Origin: an uncultured Mycoplasma sp.
GTDB lineage: Bacteria; Bacillota_I; Bacilli_A; RF39; UBA660
Direction: 5' to 3'
DNA: 7,752 nucleotides
NCBI GenBank assembly: GCA_947388575.1
Contig: CANDSI010000046.1
Location: 1 to 7,752, forward strand
In this document: in pieces, positions 1 to 7,180 of the stretch
How the letters are laid out: each line of letters begins with the position of its first letter
Position numbering within the stretch: the stretch's first letter is position 1
Program-made: the position numbers and the translations under genes
Notes under the pieces: generated by a model
Told to the model about the DNA's origin: nothing
Database searches by the model: none
The model's input: the letters and a program-made list of their open reading frames with translations, nothing else

Positions 1-81
1 AATTAATGCAGAATGATTTGTGTCATTTAGAAATTTATGTTACAATTAAGTCCATGGAAAAAATGTTAAATCATTTTTGCA
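1..81. other. Non-coding left edge, no supported gene
   Basis: I see no supportable gene. One forward frame is open from the window edge to a TAG at 138-140, but it runs through the terminator-like hairpin and has no recognisable protein. The words TGCAGAATGATTT (7-19) and AAATCATTTTTGCA (68-81) form an imperfect long-range inverted repeat. It could be part of a 3' untranslated structure or the end of an unseen element; AT-rich chance pairing is also possible. Confidence 0.3.
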
Positions 82-115
82 AGGAGTCTGTTGGTAAAAC
101 GGAGTCCTATTTTTT
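82..115 (+). terminator. Putative intrinsic terminator of an upstream gene
   Basis: The RNA can fold as a stem of four pairs (82-85 with 105-108), one G-G mismatch (86/104) and six more pairs including one G-U (87-92 with 98-103), around the five-base loop GGTAA. A run of six T follows (110-115). This is the shape of a Rho-independent terminator reading rightwards, so a transcript from outside the window probably ends here and the genes that follow need their own promoter. The mismatch makes the stem weaker than a classic terminator. The opposite strand has no clear T-run after the stem, so a bidirectional role is unlikely. Confidence 0.5.
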
Positions 116-140
116 ATATTCTTTAAAATATTCTTTATAG

Positions 141-172
141 TTATATAAATAAAAATTGTAAAATGTTATAAT
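141..172 (+). promoter_or_regulatory. Extended -10 promoter for the SWIM/DUF4238 pair
   Basis: A perfect TATAAT lies at 167-172, preceded by TG at 164-165, which gives the TG-n-TATAAT extended -10 element recognised by the housekeeping sigma factor. No good TTGACA is seen; only weak AT-rich matches (for example TTATAT near 141-146) lie upstream, and an extended -10 can work without a strong -35. Transcription would start near 179, leaving a leader of about 60 bases before the start codon at 238. It lies just downstream of the terminator-like hairpin, which supports an independent transcription unit. Confidence 0.6.
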
Positions 173-237
173 ATAGTTAGGGAAAATGGATTCTGTGTTG
201 TATATGACATTAAATGATTATGTAAGAGGTATAAATT

Positions 238-1266
238 ATGAATGATAAATATAGAAAAAAATTAAAAGAAATAAAAAGATATTTTAAAAGAGATAAAATG
301 TTTCTTGAATTATATCTTTTGGATTATGAAGGATACAATTTTTATATTGTTATTAACTATATAAAAAAAATAAAAAGTTATAAACTAAGTTGGTTTGATT
401 TAGATATTTTGGAAGAAAAAAAGATTGATAAATACATTAATTATGAGTATATAGATGATCAATTAATTAGTAATATAAATGAATGTTTAAGTAAATACAT
501 AGTAAGTTCTAATTATCAAGATGATTTAATAAAAGAAAATAATATTGTTATATTAAATGCAAATATAAAAACTAAAGTAGATGAAAAAATCAGTGTGTCA
601 TTTAATCAATTTTTACCAAAATCGCTTGCTCATTTATCGGACTTATTCATTGCCGTTTTTAAAAATATGCCTAAAAAATTAGAAAACTTTCTTTTTGAAA
701 TATTAGCTAGATTAACGAATAGCACAACAAAGTATGAATATAAGAAGGAATTCTCTTTTGATTTATTTAATGATGATATTGACAAAATATTTGCCTATCA
801 AATAAGAGAAAGAGGAAAAAAATATTATGAGAAGCAAAAAGTAGCTTATTTAGAAAAAATAGATGATAGATATTTTGCTGTTGTTGAGGGTAATGAAAAA
901 TATTTAGTTATTATTCAATATAATGAAGATAACAAGATTATGCAAGTATATTGTTCTTGCCCTTGTGAATTTTACTGTAAGCATATATATGCTGTTATAT
1001 TAGCAATTAGAAATAATGACTTTAATCGTTTCTTTAAAATAAGTTATAAAAATCCTAATGAAAGTTTAATGGAGAGAATAATGAGTTTTAATTATTTTCT
1101 GTGTCTTGGCATTGTAGAGCAAAATTTTGAAATATTAAATAATTATGGAGAAATAGAATTGGTACCTATTTTAGATATAAATGATAAATGTAATTGGGAA
1201 ATCTTAGAAGATACTGAAGATGAACAATTGATGAAACAGTTACAAAATTTTATTAGAAATAATTAG
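238..1266 (+). CDS. SWIM zinc-finger protein
   Basis: This 342-residue protein is recognisable only in its C-terminal half. Residues 239-249 carry C239-x-C241-x5-C247-x-H249, the CxCx(n)CxH zinc-binding signature of SWIM domains, followed by a hydrophobic helix (IYAVILAI). The stretch before it, from about residue 190 (RGKKYYEKQKV, then alternating beta-like segments), matches the usual lead-in of bacterial SWIM proteins. SWIM domains are thought to bind DNA or proteins and often accompany SNF2-type helicases; no helicase is present here. The N-terminal 180 residues are Lys-rich and not recognised; there is no signal peptide or membrane segment, so it should be cytoplasmic. ATG 238 is chosen because AAGAGG (224-229) sits eight bases upstream. 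It is the first gene of a likely operon with the DUF4238 gene. The exact role is unknown. Confidence 0.8.
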   Translation: MNDKYRKKLKEIKRYFKRDKMFLELYLLDYEGYNFYIVINYIKKIKSYKLSWFDLDILEEKKIDKYINYEYIDDQLISNINECLSKYIVSSNYQDDLIKENNIVILNANIKTKVDEKISVSFNQFLPKSLAHLSDLFIAVFKNMPKKLENFLFEILARLTNSTTKYEYKKEFSFDLFNDDIDKIFAYQIRERGKKYYEKQKVAYLEKIDDRYFAVVEGNEKYLVIIQYNEDNKIMQVYCSCPCEFYCKHIYAVILAIRNNDFNRFFKISYKNPNESLMERIMSFNYFLCLGIVEQNFEILNNYGEIELVPILDINDKCNWEILEDTEDEQLMKQLQNFIRNN

Positions 1267-1279
1267 AGGAGAAATATTT

Positions 1280-2206
1280 ATGGTAAAAAATGAACATTAT
1301 GTTCCTAGATTTTATTTGAGACGATTTTCTAATAATGATAAAATATTTGCTTATGATTTGGAAAACGGCAATATGTTTCAAACTAATATTAATAAAATAG
1401 CTTGTAATAATTATTTCTATGATATAAATCCAACTGAATTAAAACAAGAATTAGAAGTTTATCACAAAATATATAACCTTCCAGATGAATATTTTGAAAA
1501 AACAAGCGATGATATTCAGTTTATTGAAAAAGCCTTATCACGACTAGAAGATAAATTTGCAGTGATGTTAAATAAATTTGAAAAAGATTATTCATTATTA
1601 AAAGATGAAGAGTTTTTAAGCACTTTATTTTTATTTTTGAGAATGCAATCTATAAGAACTAGATCATTTAGAAATGGTCTTGAAAATATTGCAACACAAA
1701 CAACACAATGGTTAAAATCATTAAAAATTAAGAATGTAGAAAATTATCCACTTGATTTAGAACCGAATGAAATAGCCAAATTAAATCAATTAAAAGAAAT
1801 AATATCATTACCTAGTTTATATGATAAATCAAAAAAATTTTTTGGGAATTATGAATTTTATGTAGGAGTTAATAACACAAACTTGAATTTTATTATTTCA
1901 GATAACCCTCTCCTATATTTTGAAATTGGATTTAATGATATTTGTTTTCCTGTAAATCCTAAATTGGCTATAATAATGCAAGTTCCTGAAGCAAAAGAAG
2001 AATTTAAGCTTTGTAATATAAAACCAGATGAAAATGGAATTATTAATTTAACAAATAAAGAAGTATTAAAATATAATGTTTTACAACAAAATACAAATGC
2101 AAAATATTTATTTGGCAGTAAAGAAGCATTAGATACATTTAATTTATGTATGATATATGTATATGTGAATAAATTGATAACTTTAGAACAAGATTTAAAT
2201 CAATAG
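1280..2206 (+). CDS. DUF4238 domain-containing protein
   Basis: This 308-residue protein shows the landmarks of the DUF4238 family: an N-terminal H-Y-V-P-x-F-Y-L-R-x-F block (residues 6-16), then an Asp/Tyr segment (KIFAYDLENG, 21-30), a long helical middle (about 85-150), the I-S-D-N-P-L motif (206-211), the F-P-V-N-P-K block (223-228) and a closing N-T-x-A-K-Y-L-F segment (271-278). The family has no established biochemical function to my knowledge; conserved His, Asp and Asn residues might form an active site, which is inference. No signal peptide or membrane helix is visible. ATG 1280 has a strong AGAGGAG (1265-1271) eight bases upstream, overlapping the stop of the SWIM gene, so the two genes are 13 bases apart and very probably cotranscribed. 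The gene is intact. Family assignment is from remembered motifs. Confidence 0.75.
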   Translation: MVKNEHYVPRFYLRRFSNNDKIFAYDLENGNMFQTNINKIACNNYFYDINPTELKQELEVYHKIYNLPDEYFEKTSDDIQFIEKALSRLEDKFAVMLNKFEKDYSLLKDEEFLSTLFLFLRMQSIRTRSFRNGLENIATQTTQWLKSLKIKNVENYPLDLEPNEIAKLNQLKEIISLPSLYDKSKKFFGNYEFYVGVNNTNLNFIISDNPLLYFEIGFNDICFPVNPKLAIIMQVPEAKEEFKLCNIKPDENGIINLTNKEVLKYNVLQQNTNAKYLFGSKEALDTFNLCMIYVYVNKLITLEQDLNQ

Positions 2207-2246
2207 TATTTTTATTATATTACTTAGGAAAATTACAAATCCACTC

Positions 2247-2275
2247 TAGGGAAAATAGTAATATTATGATATAAT
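2247..2275 (+). promoter_or_regulatory. Extended -10 promoter of the hsdR operon
   Basis: The 115-base gap between the DUF4238 gene and hsdR contains TG-A-TATAAT, with TG at 2267-2268 and TATAAT at 2270-2275, a perfect extended -10. The region 17 bases upstream (2247-2252, TAGGGA) does not resemble TTGACA, so the promoter likely relies on the extended element or on an activator. Transcription would begin near 2282, some 40 bases before the hsdR start. No clear terminator hairpin is seen between the two units, so read-through from the upstream pair is possible. The word TAGGGAAAAT at 2247-2256 also occurs at 178-187, next to the other promoter. Confidence 0.6.
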
Positions 2276-2783
2276 TAATAGTGTAAATTTAGTTTTTGCC
2301 TTTGGATTTGGAGTGATAAGAATGGTTAAGTTTGATGAGAATTCTAGAGTGAAAATTCCCGCATTAATTCATGCAACTAGATTGGGATATAATTATTTGT
2401 CTATTAAAGAGAATAAATACCAAATAGAACCTAGAATTAATATATTTAAAAATGTTTTTAGAGATAGTTTAAATAAGATTAATAATTTAGAACTAAATGA
2501 TAATGATATTGATGATATTATAAATGAATTATGTATTGTTTTAAGTAATGATGATTTAGGTAGATCATTTTATAAAATATTAATAAATGGATATAAAGGA
2601 ATTAAACTTATTGACTTTGAAAATGTAGATAATAACAATTTTAATGTTGTTACAGAGTTAACATATCAAAATGGTGAGGATGAATTTAGACCAGATATAA
2701 TAATGTTAATAAATGGTATGCCATTAAGTTTTATTGAAGTTAAAAAGCCAAATAATAGAGATGGAATTTTAGCCGAGAGAAAA

Positions 2784-2786
2784 TGA
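2784..2786 (+). other. In-frame TGA inside hsdR
   Basis: This TGA interrupts an otherwise continuous reading frame between the nuclease motif and the helicase. The surrounding residues read A-E-R-K-[TGA]-I-N-D-R-F; homologues I recall have a charged helix here, often with Arg. AGA, the commonest Arg codon in these genes, differs from TGA by one base, so an AGA-to-TGA change is the simplest origin; CGA-to-TGA is also possible. No stable GC-rich hairpin follows, so selenocysteine insertion is not supported. Confidence 0.85.
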
Positions 2787-5286
2787 ATTAATGATAGGTT
2801 CAAAAATAAGAAATTTATTAGATTTGTTAATTTAACACAAATTTTAGTATTTTCAAATAATCAAGAATATAATGAAGATTCAGTTGTTCCAATAGAAGGT
2901 GCATTTTATGGAACCCCAAATTATGGAAATGTTTTCTTCAATTGTTTTAGGGAAGAAGATTCATCTATTTTAAATAAAATAAGTGATCTAAATTATGACT
3001 CTGAAAATTTTATCTTGAAAGATAATAATTATGTTTCTATCAAAGGCACACCAGAATATGCCACAAATTTAAAATCAACAACTCCTACGAATAGGTTAAT
3101 GACATCTTTATTTCATAAGAATAGAATATTAAAAATATTAAAATATGGAATTGCTTATGTTGAAAAAACAAATGATTCAGGAATTACTATTATTCAAAAA
3201 CACATTATGAGGTATCAACAATTATTTGCCACATTGGCTATTGAAAATAAACTTAATAATGATATTCAAAGAGGGATTATTTGGCACACCCAAGGATCAG
3301 GAAAAACAGCTCTTGCATATTATAATGTAAAATATTTAAGTGATTATTTTCAAAAGAAAAATAAAATAGCAAAATTCTATTTTATAGTAGATAGAATGGA
3401 CTTGTTAAAACAAGCCTCTGATGAATTTGAAGCAAGAGGATTAGAAGTTGTAAAGGTAAATTCTAGAGAAGAATTTAAAAATAATATAGGAAGTACAGAA
3501 GCAACTTCAACTCGTGGTAATTTGTGCATTAATGTCGTTAATATTCAAAAATTTTCAGAGGATTCTTCAGTTAAAGAATCAGATTATAATGTTGATGTTC
3601 AAAGAATTTATTTTTTGGATGAAGCACATAGAAGCTATAATCCAAGAGGTTCATTCCTTTCTAACTTATTATCATCAGATAGAGAGTCGGTTATAATCGC
3701 TTTAACTGGTACACCTCTAATTGGGGAATCATTTAAGACAAAAGATATATTTGGAGATTATATTCACAAATATTATTACAATAAATCAATTGCAGATGGT
3801 TACACTTTAAAACTTATAAGAGAAGGAATTGAAACTAGTTATAAAACACAGTTACAACAAACTTTAGATGAAATTAAAAAAGAAGTTAATGCAACTGATG
3901 AAGAAATATTTGCTCATCCTAAATATACTAAGAAATTAACAAAGTACATTGTTGAAGATTTTAAAAAATCAAGGTTAGTATATAATGATGATTCTATTGG
4001 TGCAATGATAGTATGTGATTCTCAAGCACAAGCTAGAAATGTATTTAAAGATTTAGATGATTATGATTTAAGTAAGGCATTAATTCTTCATAACGAAGAT
4101 GATAAGTCTACAAGATATAATGAAATAACAGATTTTAAAAAAGGTAAAATTGATATTTTAGTAGTACAAAATATGTTATTAACTGGATTTGATGCCCCTA
4201 GATTAAAGAAAATTTATTTAGGCAGAGTGATAAAGGCACATAATTTGTTGCAAACACTGACTAGAGTAAATAGACCATATAGAGATTTCAAATATGGTTA
4301 TGTAGTTGATTTTGCTGATATACGGGAAGAGTTTGATAGAACTAATGCAGAATATTTCAAAGAACTTCAAGAACAATTAGGAGAAGATTTTAATACTTAT
4401 AGCAACATTTTCTTGTCTAAAGAGGAAATAGAGAAAAGTATTAAAGAAATAAAAAATAAATTATTTCAATATGATAGCGAAAATTTAGAAAATTTTACTT
4501 CACAAATTAATGAGTTAGAAAAAAAGGACTTAATTGATTTAAAGAAAACAATGATAACATATAAAGATTTATATAATGTTATTAAATCATTTAATTATAC
4601 TGATTTATTGAGTCAAATAAAGATTGATCGTGTTAGTAAGATGATTAAAGAAGTTAATAGGAGAATCGATATTAAGAATCTAACTGATAGAGAAAATTCT
4701 GATTCATCTAACCTATTAAATGTTGCTCTTGCGGATATTGATTTTACTTTTACAAAAATATCAGAGGAAGAACTTGTTATAGCTGATAAATATAAGCAAA
4801 AGTTCGATGATGTTAGAAAAGAATTCTTGATTAATATTGATAAGGAAGATGTTGAATATTTAAAATTATATAGAGAATATGAAAGTATTTTTAGAACATC
4901 TAACTTTGAAGATATTACAACAGATGAAATTGAAAAAAATACTAAAAGATTGGATGAATTATTTAATAAGATTCATCAACTAAATGCAAAAAACGATAGA
5001 TATTTAGCAAAATATTCTGGTGATGAAAAGTTTGTTAAAATACATAAAAGAGTGATAGAACGAATTCCAGATTTTCCAGAGATTGATTTAAATGAAGTTT
5101 TAATTAATTTGAAAAGTGAAATTGATGATTTATTATTAAAAAGATATGACATTATGGATAATGAATCATTCTTTAAGAAAGAAATCACTCCAATTACTGT
5201 AGAAGAATTAGAAAATCATAATAGAGTAGAAATAATTGATGAGGTAGAATTTTTTACAGAATTAATTGTTGAAACTTATTTACTTG

Positions 5287-5293
5287 AAAGGAG
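5287..5293 (+). promoter_or_regulatory. Ribosome binding site fixing the GTG start of hsdM
   Basis: AAAGGAG lies inside the end of hsdR, 11 bases before GTG 5305. In the hsdM frame a TGA (5296-5298) stands just upstream, so no earlier start is possible between this site and the GTG, and the first ATG is much further in. This supports a GTG start and coupling to hsdR translation. Confidence 0.7.
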
Positions 5294-5304
5294 ATTGAAT
5301 AGCT

Positions 5305-6951
5305 GTGAATAACGAAAGAGAGATTGTTAGAAAAACTGAAAAATTAATAGATGACTTAAAAAGTGTTTGTTCGTTAAATGGTATAGGTAATAGTCCTAGT
5401 GAATATAAAGTTATATCTCAAATATTTCTATATAAATATTTGAACGATAAATTTATTCATGAAGTAAAACGAATTAATAAGGACTTTGATAAAAATACAC
5501 CAGTTAAAGATGTAGAACAATATTTAAATAACATTGAACCAAAAGAGTTTCAACTATTAACAATGAAAATGAGTCCTAATGTGGCAAAAGTTCAAAAAGA
5601 ATATATGATTAGTTATTTATTTAATAATCAAAATGTAACAGATCCAGAATTTTATACACTATTTGATAAGGCATTATTAGGAATATCAAATGATAATATT
5701 GATATATTCTCAGTAAAAACAGGAAGTAAAGAAAAGATAAGACTATTTGATAATTTATCTCAATACATAACAGAAACTGATAAAAGAAATTCTTTCTTTA
5801 AAGCTATAATTAACAAGTTGGTTGGATTTAGTTTTGAAGATGCATTTGATGAAAAGTATGACTTTTTTGCTACTATATTTGAATATTTAATAAAAGATTA
5901 CAATAAAGATTTTGGTAAGTATGCAGAATACTATACACCTAATTCAATAGCTAGAATAATAGCTAAAATATTAGCTCCTAATCCAACACAAAATGTCACA
6001 TTATATGATCCGGCAGCTGGTTCAGGAACATTACTTCTTGCTTTAGCTCATCAAATTGGTGAAGAAAACTGTACAATATATTCACAGGATATATCTCAAA
6101 AATCTAATGAATTTTTAAGGTTAAATTTAATATTAAATAATTTGGTCCATTCATTAAGTAATGTTATTCATGGAGATACTTTAGTTAATCCAGTTCACTT
6201 AAATAATGAGAAAAATAGATTGGCACAATTTGATTATATTGTTAGTAATCCACCATTTAAAACAGATTTTAGTGATACTAGAGATGTTTTAGCGGGAGAA
6301 AAATATAGAGAAAGATTTTTTGCAGGTGTTCCTAACATTCCAAATAAGAAGAAAGATTCAATGGCAATATATTTAATGTTTATCCAACATATACTTTATT
6401 CTCTTAAGGATAATGGAAAATGTGCTATTGTAGTTCCTACTGGTTTTATAACAGCAAAAGGTTCTATTGAAAAGGATATAAGAATGAAAATCATCGATAA
6501 TAAATGGGTTAAAGGTGTAATTTCTATGCCTTCAAATTTATTTGCTACCACAGGTACAAGTGTTTCAATAATATTCATTGATAAATCAAGAACTAATGAA
6601 GAAGTTTTATTAGTGGATGCTTCAGATTTAGGAATGAAAGTAAAAGATGGGAAAAACCAAAGAACGATTCTAACAAATGATGATATAGAAAAAATTCAAA
6701 GTTGCTTTTTAAATTATGAAGAACTTGATAACTTTAGCATTTTAGTTAATATTTCTGAAATTAAGGAAAAAGACTATTCTTTATCAGCTACACAATATTT
6801 TGATATAAAAATAGAATATTTAGATCTTACAAAAGAAGAATTTCACGATACTATAAACAAATATGTAAATGAATTAAGTAATTTGTTTGATGAAAAAATA
6901 AAACTAGAAACAGATTTAAAGAAAAATTTGGAGTATATGAATTATGAGTGA
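5305..6951 (+). CDS. hsdM: Type I DNA methyltransferase subunit HsdM
   Basis: This 548-residue modification subunit transfers a methyl group from S-adenosylmethionine to N6 of adenine in the site chosen by HsdS, and forms the M2S1 core to which HsdR binds. The N-terminal helical domain (about 1-190) begins with the usual HsdM-type E-x-V-x-K-x-x-x-L-I pattern. Y-Y-T-P (209-212) precedes the catalytic domain; motif I D-P-A-A-G-S-G (235-241) binds the cofactor, and N-P-P-F (315-318) is the catalytic motif IV of adenine methylases. P-T-G-F (378-381) and the segment to about 430 complete the Rossmann fold; residues 507-545 look like a coiled coil for contact with HsdS. The frame is intact. Translation starts at GTG 5305, overlapping hsdR by eight bases, and the gene overlaps the next by eight bases, so it is likely translationally coupled on both sides. 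The nonsense codon far upstream in hsdR might lower its expression. Confidence 0.95.
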   Translation: MNNEREIVRKTEKLIDDLKSVCSLNGIGNSPSEYKVISQIFLYKYLNDKFIHEVKRINKDFDKNTPVKDVEQYLNNIEPKEFQLLTMKMSPNVAKVQKEYMISYLFNNQNVTDPEFYTLFDKALLGISNDNIDIFSVKTGSKEKIRLFDNLSQYITETDKRNSFFKAIINKLVGFSFEDAFDEKYDFFATIFEYLIKDYNKDFGKYAEYYTPNSIARIIAKILAPNPTQNVTLYDPAAGSGTLLLALAHQIGEENCTIYSQDISQKSNEFLRLNLILNNLVHSLSNVIHGDTLVNPVHLNNEKNRLAQFDYIVSNPPFKTDFSDTRDVLAGEKYRERFFAGVPNIPNKKKDSMAIYLMFIQHILYSLKDNGKCAIVVPTGFITAKGSIEKDIRMKIIDNKWVKGVISMPSNLFATTGTSVSIIFIDKSRTNEEVLLVDASDLGMKVKDGKNQRTILTNDDIEKIQSCFLNYEELDNFSILVNISEIKEKDYSLSATQYFDIKIEYLDLTKEEFHDTINKYVNELSNLFDEKIKLETDLKKNLEYMNYE

Positions 6952-7180
6952 TATTGATAAAAAATTAATTATCCCTTTTGATGCTCCATTAAATAAATTA
7001 GATAATATTAATCAAACTTATGGTTGTAGACAGTCAAATCCTAATATTTGTAAAAATTGCTGTATTGAAAATATATGTGCTTTTGTTTCCAATGATCATA
7101 TATGTAAAAAACCATCAACAAAATGGAAAAGTCAATACGAGCAACTTCTTATAAAAGGAGGAAAAAATAATGGAAATTAA
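6944..7180 (+). CDS. Small cysteine-rich protein between hsdM and hsdS
   Basis: This 78-residue protein is of unknown function. It has six cysteines (C28, C36, C39, C40, C45, C54), arranged C-x7-C-x2-C-C-x4-C-x8-C, followed by W61 and Y65 in a basic helix-like tail. The spacing would suit a zinc or iron-sulfur site, but no known family signature is matched with confidence. The N-terminus has a short I-I-P-F-D-A-P stretch and no signal peptide, so a cytoplasmic location is expected. That it is a real gene is supported by GGAG (6930-6933) ten bases before ATG 6944, an eight-base overlap with hsdM, an 11-base overlap with hsdS, and the fact that it fills the space where hsdS would otherwise directly follow hsdM. 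Possible roles, all inference: an accessory subunit of the methylase/restriction complex, a regulator of it, or a stabiliser of HsdS. Confidence 0.75.
   Translation: MSDIDKKLIIPFDAPLNKLDNINQTYGCRQSNPNICKNCCIENICAFVSNDHICKKPSTKWKSQYEQLLIKGGKNNGN
7156..7161 (+). promoter_or_regulatory. Strong Shine-Dalgarno AGGAGG of hsdS
   Basis: A perfect AGGAGG lies eight bases before ATG 7170, within the last codons of the cysteine-rich gene. It is the strongest ribosome site in the window and fixes the hsdS start, implying that hsdS is translated well whenever the preceding gene is transcribed. Confidence 0.85.

Larger units (their letters stand above)
2322..5312 (+). pseudogene. hsdR: Type I restriction subunit HsdR, split by one in-frame TGA
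   Basis: This encodes the motor/nuclease subunit of a Type I restriction enzyme, 996 codons counting the TGA, close to usual HsdR length. The nuclease core shows D125, E139 and K141 (R-P-D-I ... I-E-V-K-K-P-N-N), with the same 14- and 2-residue spacing I recall for EcoR124I HsdR. The superfamily 2 helicase motifs follow: Walker A Q-G-S-G-K-T 324-329, D-E-A-H 433-436, T-G-T-P 462-465, T-G-F-D-A-P 621-626 and Q-T-L-T-R-V-N-R-P 644-652; the last 300 residues are helical. Codon 155 (2784-2786) is TGA, yet the same frame continues with family-like sequence (I-N-D-R-F-K-N-K-K-F) to TAA at 5310-5312, so this is a single nonsense codon, not a frameshift. The 154-residue fragment lacks the motor. The later part has no start with a ribosome site; the first candidate, TTG 3015, has none. 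ATG 2322 is preferred over GTG 2313 because TTGGAG (2308-2313) is eight bases before it and overlaps the GTG. Confidence 0.88.

Noticed and set aside
3..140. Open frame from the window edge to TAG 138-140
   Set aside because: No recognisable protein, and a terminator-like hairpin with a T-run lies within it; most likely chance in non-coding DNA, though an upstream gene's tail cannot be fully excluded.
2776..2800. Frameshift in hsdR
   Set aside because: Residues before and after the stop are in the same frame, so no insertion or deletion is needed to explain the break.
2784..2830. Selenocysteine or programmed read-through at the hsdR TGA
   Set aside because: No GC-rich hairpin directly follows the TGA, and HsdR has no Cys role at this position.
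3514..3696. Forward open frame inside hsdR
   Set aside because: It overlaps the conserved helicase region (D-E-A-H and T-G-T-P are in the hsdR frame) and has no ribosome site or family likeness.
4976..5188. Reverse-strand open frame inside hsdR
   Set aside because: Antisense to the conserved C-terminal part of hsdR; composition is explained by that gene.
5230..5300. Internal promoter before hsdM
   Set aside because: Only weak AT-rich matches such as TTTACA with no matching -10 at good spacing.
3015..5312. Separate helicase gene starting at TTG 3015
   Set aside because: No ribosome site precedes the TTG, and HsdR-like sequence continues upstream of it to the TGA at 2784.
6396..6578. Reverse-strand open frame inside hsdM
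   Set aside because: Antisense to the methylase fold; no start signal or family likeness.
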